Of a stretch of DNA of 56,145 nucleotides, positions 53,408-56,145 are shown in pieces (positions within the stretch are counted from its first letter, which is position 1; each line of letters opens with the position of its first letter). A program made the position numbers and the translations under genes. The notes beneath the pieces are model-generated. The model worked only from the letters and a program-made list of their open reading frames with translations, did no database searches and was not told where the DNA came from. The DNA is from Polaromonas sp. AET17H-212 (GTDB taxonomy: Bacteria; Pseudomonadota; Gammaproteobacteria; Burkholderiales; Burkholderiaceae_C), in contig NZ_NBZW01000028.1 in assembly GCF_002379085.1 (NCBI RefSeq), positions 1 through 56,145 of the forward strand, read 5' to 3'.

Positions 53408-54112
53408 ATGAATTTCCAAAAACCCTTCTCTCCACGTAATAGTGTTCACAACCTGACCTTAGGGGATGCCCCTAACAGCCTGGTCGATTTCATGCGCATG
53501 ATGCTTTCAAGCCAAAACGACCCCGTTGGGCCGGCCGAAACGCGCAAAACTCGCGGCACACTTAGCCAGCCCACCAAATGGATTCTTGATCGGAGCCTCT
53601 ATCCTGTACCGACCATGCCAGCGCCCGCATTGAACGCCGCGCCGATTGAATTCGTCATCCAGCGAGACGAGATCGAAGCCGGCGCCGTTGGCGCCTTCGT
53701 TGACCGCCTGATGCGCCTGTCCGACACGCAGGACAAGTGTCTCGGCGCCATGCAGCGCCTCGACCTCGTCTTCGCAGGCTTTGCAGGTGACTCGCGTGAG
53801 GTCCACCAGATTCCGGAAGTCTTCACGTTCATGCGTGCCGCTCACACCTTCTGGCCCTACTGGCTGCACTTCCTGCGCCCGACGCCTGATCAACTGGCCG
53901 TGCTGATCTTGCTTCTTTGCGATTCGAACCTCGTTCAAGGCGACAAATTGCGCGTCCAAGGCCGCGTGGCCGACGCGCAGCAAGTCTGGGACTGCCTTGG
54001 CGAGTTGGCCAAGGCCGCCATGACGCTGCATGCCGGCATGCGCTTGTCGGACAAGCACGTCCGGCCCATGATTCAGCGCATCGCCGATGGCATTGGCCAG
54101 ATCGTGATGTGA
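53408..54112 (+). CDS. Unknown protein, first gene of the rightward module
   Basis: A 234-residue protein. The N-terminal 80 residues look flexible; the rest is helical, with RDEIEAGAVGAFVDRLMRLS, HTFWPYWLHFLRPTPDQLAV and MTLHAGMRLSDKHVRPMIQ. It has no signal peptide. An in-frame ATG cluster at 53492-53502 offers a later start if the promoter at 53374 makes a leaderless message. I do not recognise the family. It precedes the phage-type and recombinase-like genes. Confidence 0.6.
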   Translation: MNFQKPFSPRNSVHNLTLGDAPNSLVDFMRMMLSSQNDPVGPAETRKTRGTLSQPTKWILDRSLYPVPTMPAPALNAAPIEFVIQRDEIEAGAVGAFVDRLMRLSDTQDKCLGAMQRLDLVFAGFAGDSREVHQIPEVFTFMRAAHTFWPYWLHFLRPTPDQLAVLILLLCDSNLVQGDKLRVQGRVADAQQVWDCLGELAKAAMTLHAGMRLSDKHVRPMIQRIADGIGQIVM

Positions 54113-54165
54113 CGCGTGCCCCGATCCCTTCGCTCCCCATTCCAACAAAAGACAGGCCCCTGCAC

Positions 54166-54717
54166 ATGACATTCAAGTTTCACTCGCCCTCCAGCGTTCC
54201 AAACGGGCAATGGATCTGGGTATTTGCCTCCGATGAAGGCGGCAGTCACGCCAAGGGCGCCGCGCGCGTGGCCCGGGTGAACTTCCGCGCCGCCTACGGG
54301 GCCTCCAAGGGTTTGACTGGAAGCGCCTACGCCATTCCAACCACCGACAGGCACAAATCCGCGCTGCCGCTGGCCAGCATCGAATCCTCTGTCACCGAGT
54401 TCCTGCAGTTCGCCGCCGCCAACCCTGAGAAAAACTTCTTTGTGACTGCCGTGGGTACTGAACTTCCCGGTGTGACCGACGACGTGATGGGCCCGCTTTT
54501 TGCCGCGGCGTCTGAGAATTGCTCCCTGCCGGAGAAGTGGCGCACCTACGTGAGCCAGGCGCGGGCAGCCTCCCGCACGAGCCCCACCGGTGCCCCGCCC
54601 ACCTCCGCTCCCGACCGGAACGTGGAACGGTGCCCGTTTTGTGGGCACTTCACATATTCCGACTTGATCATGGCACCCGAACTTCACTGCACCCACGTGG
54701 TGCTTCACCCCAAATGA
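54166..54717 (+). CDS. A1S_2505-type phage/plasmid protein with a C-terminal zinc-finger-like tail
   Basis: A 183-residue protein from ATG 54166. WVFASDEGGSHAKGAARVAR, then AYGASKGLTGSAYAIPTTD and FFVTAVGTELPG, follow the pattern of A1S_2505-family phage non-structural proteins, which are of unknown function. Residues near 157-176 (CPFCGHFTYSDLIMAPELHC) add three cysteines and nearby histidines that could bind zinc; this tail is not usual for the family as I know it. It overlaps the next gene by ATGA. Confidence 0.7.
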   Translation: MTFKFHSPSSVPNGQWIWVFASDEGGSHAKGAARVARVNFRAAYGASKGLTGSAYAIPTTDRHKSALPLASIESSVTEFLQFAAANPEKNFFVTAVGTELPGVTDDVMGPLFAAASENCSLPEKWRTYVSQARAASRTSPTGAPPTSAPDRNVERCPFCGHFTYSDLIMAPELHCTHVVLHPK

Positions 54718-55829
54718 CCACCACCGCCCAGCCCCTGCCGGCCGTGGACGTATCTGCAGGTGACGACCCATACAAAATCTGGACGGATAGCATGGGGGAG
54801 GAGCTGAACGCCACCTCCATCAAGGCCTACCGCACCTTGTGGGACGCGTGGTGCTGGTGGCTCGGCGAAAACCGGCAAACCTGGCACACCGCAACAGCAG
54901 CAACCATCCATCGGTTCCTGGAAGGCCCCGCGCCGGAGCGCGCCGGCCGCCGCAAGGCACTCAGCGCCACACACATGTCCTCCTACACCCGCCAACGGTA
55001 CTGGCGGATCCTGCGGGGCGTCTACCACTCCGCTGTGGCATCGGGAAAGCTCTCCAACAACCCCACCCTTGACGTTCCGGAAGAGCAAAGGCCGTCCATT
55101 TCCGAGGACGACCGAAAATCTCAGGTCCTTGAGCCGGCCGTCTTCCAGCGCTTGCGCAAGGCAAAAACGCTGGTCACGATTATCAAGGTCAAAAACGAGA
55201 ACGACTGGTGGCATGTCCGGGACCGGGCCATGCTCGCTGTCCTGGTGGATACCGGAATAACTACTTCGGAGGTGATTGCGCTTCGAGGGGTGGATCTGCG
55301 GCGCACCGACAACAAGCCGCTCTCGCTACAACAGATCGAGCATCCTGAATCGAATCCCGAACCTCTGCTCATCGAAGTCATGTTGTCGGACCAGCTCGTG
55401 GGAAGGCAGCTTGAAATCTCGCCACCCATGGCTGAGCTCGTCCTCATGTGGGTCTGCGCACGGGCAGCGCTCTTCGCCAAGCGTTCAGGCAGGCCACCGG
55501 GCGGCGACGCTGGCCAGCATCAGCCTGACTGGCTGGAACCCCTCTTTGTTGCGCGGCGGACCAGCGTGCCTAAACCAGGCGCTGCCCCTCAGGCCCTTCC
55601 TCCGATGGACCCTACTTCCGTCTACTACGCGGTCAGCCAGGCCCTCAAGCGGCTACGCAAGTCAGCCGGGAGCGCGCAGCCCGCCGCTGGCGGGCCACAC
55701 GTGGCCCAGGGCCCCGCGGTGATCCGAAATTCCGTGATCCGGCTCTGGCTGGACACACTCGAAGTATCGGAGGTGGTCGCGAGGGCAGGGCTGAAACGGA
55801 TGGAGTCCCTGCGTCTGAAGGCTGAATAA
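54714..55829 (+). CDS. Tyrosine-recombinase-like protein lacking catalytic residues
   Basis: A 371-residue protein that starts in the ATGA overlap. The N-terminal core-binding-like domain (about 15-115: SIKAYRTLWDAWCWWL, TRQRYWRILRGVYHSA, NNP) and AMLAVLVDTGITTSEVIALRGVDL strongly resemble XerC/D-type integrases. In that last segment the catalytic Arg of TGLRxSE is Thr. The C-terminal part (VIRNSVIRLWLDTLEVSEVV) keeps the fold of the HxLRH region but has no HxxR, and the protein ends without a nucleophilic Tyr. It is therefore probably a DNA-binding protein derived from an integrase, not an active recombinase. Confidence 0.75.
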   Translation: MTTTAQPLPAVDVSAGDDPYKIWTDSMGEELNATSIKAYRTLWDAWCWWLGENRQTWHTATAATIHRFLEGPAPERAGRRKALSATHMSSYTRQRYWRILRGVYHSAVASGKLSNNPTLDVPEEQRPSISEDDRKSQVLEPAVFQRLRKAKTLVTIIKVKNENDWWHVRDRAMLAVLVDTGITTSEVIALRGVDLRRTDNKPLSLQQIEHPESNPEPLLIEVMLSDQLVGRQLEISPPMAELVLMWVCARAALFAKRSGRPPGGDAGQHQPDWLEPLFVARRTSVPKPGAAPQALPPMDPTSVYYAVSQALKRLRKSAGSAQPAAGGPHVAQGPAVIRNSVIRLWLDTLEVSEVVARAGLKRMESLRLKAE

Positions 55830-55852
55830 TCGGGGAAACGCTGGAGACGCCC

Positions 55853-56145
55853 ATGAAAGTCCCACAGATCGACGAATTCGCCGCGTTACGCATCCCTCCT
55901 CACTCAGTGGAGGGTGAATCCAGCGTACTGGGCGGCCTGCTGCTGGACAACGGCGCCTGGGACCGGGTCGGCGACCTGCTGGTCGATGAGGATTTCTACC
56001 GCTACGAACACAAGCTGATCTACGCGGCCGTCGGTGCCCTGATCAACGCGACCAAGCCGGCCGACGTGATCACGGTTTACGAACACCTGCAGAACCTGGG
56101 CAAGGCCGAGGATATCGGCGGTCTGAGTTACCTGAACTCGCTGGC
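55853..56145 (+). CDS. dnaB: DnaB-type replicative helicase, N-terminal part only
   Basis: 97 codons before the window ends. PPHSVEGESSVLGGLLLDN, FYRYEHKLIYAAV and KPADVITVYEHLQ are the DnaB N-terminal domain that contacts primase. GGAG precedes the ATG. The sequence looks close to chromosomal DnaB of Comamonadaceae. It lies after element-type genes rather than after rplI, so it may be an element-borne copy, as in some ICE replication modules. The ATPase domain is beyond the edge. Confidence 0.88.
   Translation, partial: MKVPQIDEFAALRIPPHSVEGESSVLGGLLLDNGAWDRVGDLLVDEDFYRYEHKLIYAAVGALINATKPADVITVYEHLQNLGKAEDIGGLSYLNSL

Noticed and set aside
1..56145. CRISPR arrays, tRNA or rRNA genes
   Set aside because: No regularly spaced repeats and no recognisable tRNA or rRNA sequence were seen on reading.

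Overview
The window is a block of mobile DNA, most likely a conjugative plasmid or integrative conjugative element (ICE) of a betaproteobacterium (Burkholderiales, Comamonadaceae-like). This rests on the trb-type order of the transfer genes, the high-GC coding style, and the truncated DnaB at the right edge, which reads like a Comamonadaceae replicative helicase. I cannot tell plasmid from ICE: no plasmid Rep protein, active integrase or att site is visible.

Left edge (1-2690). The start of an IS transposase gene runs off the window. It is followed by the 3' end of a group II intron (domains V and VI) with no reverse transcriptase visible. A leftward HTH regulator lies divergent to two rightward genes that look like FlhD and FlhC. 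In SXT/R391 ICEs and IncA/C plasmids, FlhDC-like pairs (SetCD, AcaCD) are the master activators of transfer, and I propose the same role here. A box of form GCTCAA-N18-T(T/A)GAGCG lies just upstream of all three transfer operons (2750, 8185, 18225) and is the natural candidate binding site.

Transfer genes (2817-36918). Operon A holds a MobH-like TraI, a TraD-like coupling protein, an unknown protein and a DUF4400 membrane protein; this order resembles SXT traI-traD-orf-traJ. Operon B holds VirB11/TrbB, VirB2/TrbC, VirB3/TrbD, VirB4/TrbE, VirB5/TrbJ, VirB6/TrbL, a membrane-anchored tandem AAA+ ATPase, a VirB1-like lytic transglycosylase and an unknown membrane protein, closed by a terminator at 18083. 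Operon C holds VirB8, VirB9 and VirB10 and then passes, mostly through stop/start overlaps, into a complete R64-type thin pilus (type IVb) set: a VirB9-OmpA-TcpQ fusion, a TcpQ-like protein, PilN, PilO, PilP, PilQ, PilR, PilS, a PilT-like ATPase, PilM, a second PilT-like ATPase, and three consecutive PilV-like tip pilins with different C-termini. Conjugation channel and thin pilus therefore appear to be built from one transcript. Both TraI and TraD lack residues normally considered essential.

Accessory region (36919-45874). Small membrane and envelope proteins are followed by a very large DarB-like methyltransferase-helicase broken by one extra T. Two leaders here (37445-37625 and 40492-40743) consist of runs of small stem-loops.

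Right part (45875-56145). A leftward set carries a single-chain MmeI-like restriction-modification enzyme and several unknown proteins, with a long inverted repeat at 51591-51671 in the leader of one of them. A rightward set carries an unknown protein, an A1S_2505-like phage protein, a tyrosine-recombinase-like protein lacking catalytic residues, and the start of dnaB. This last set looks like the maintenance/replication module of the element.
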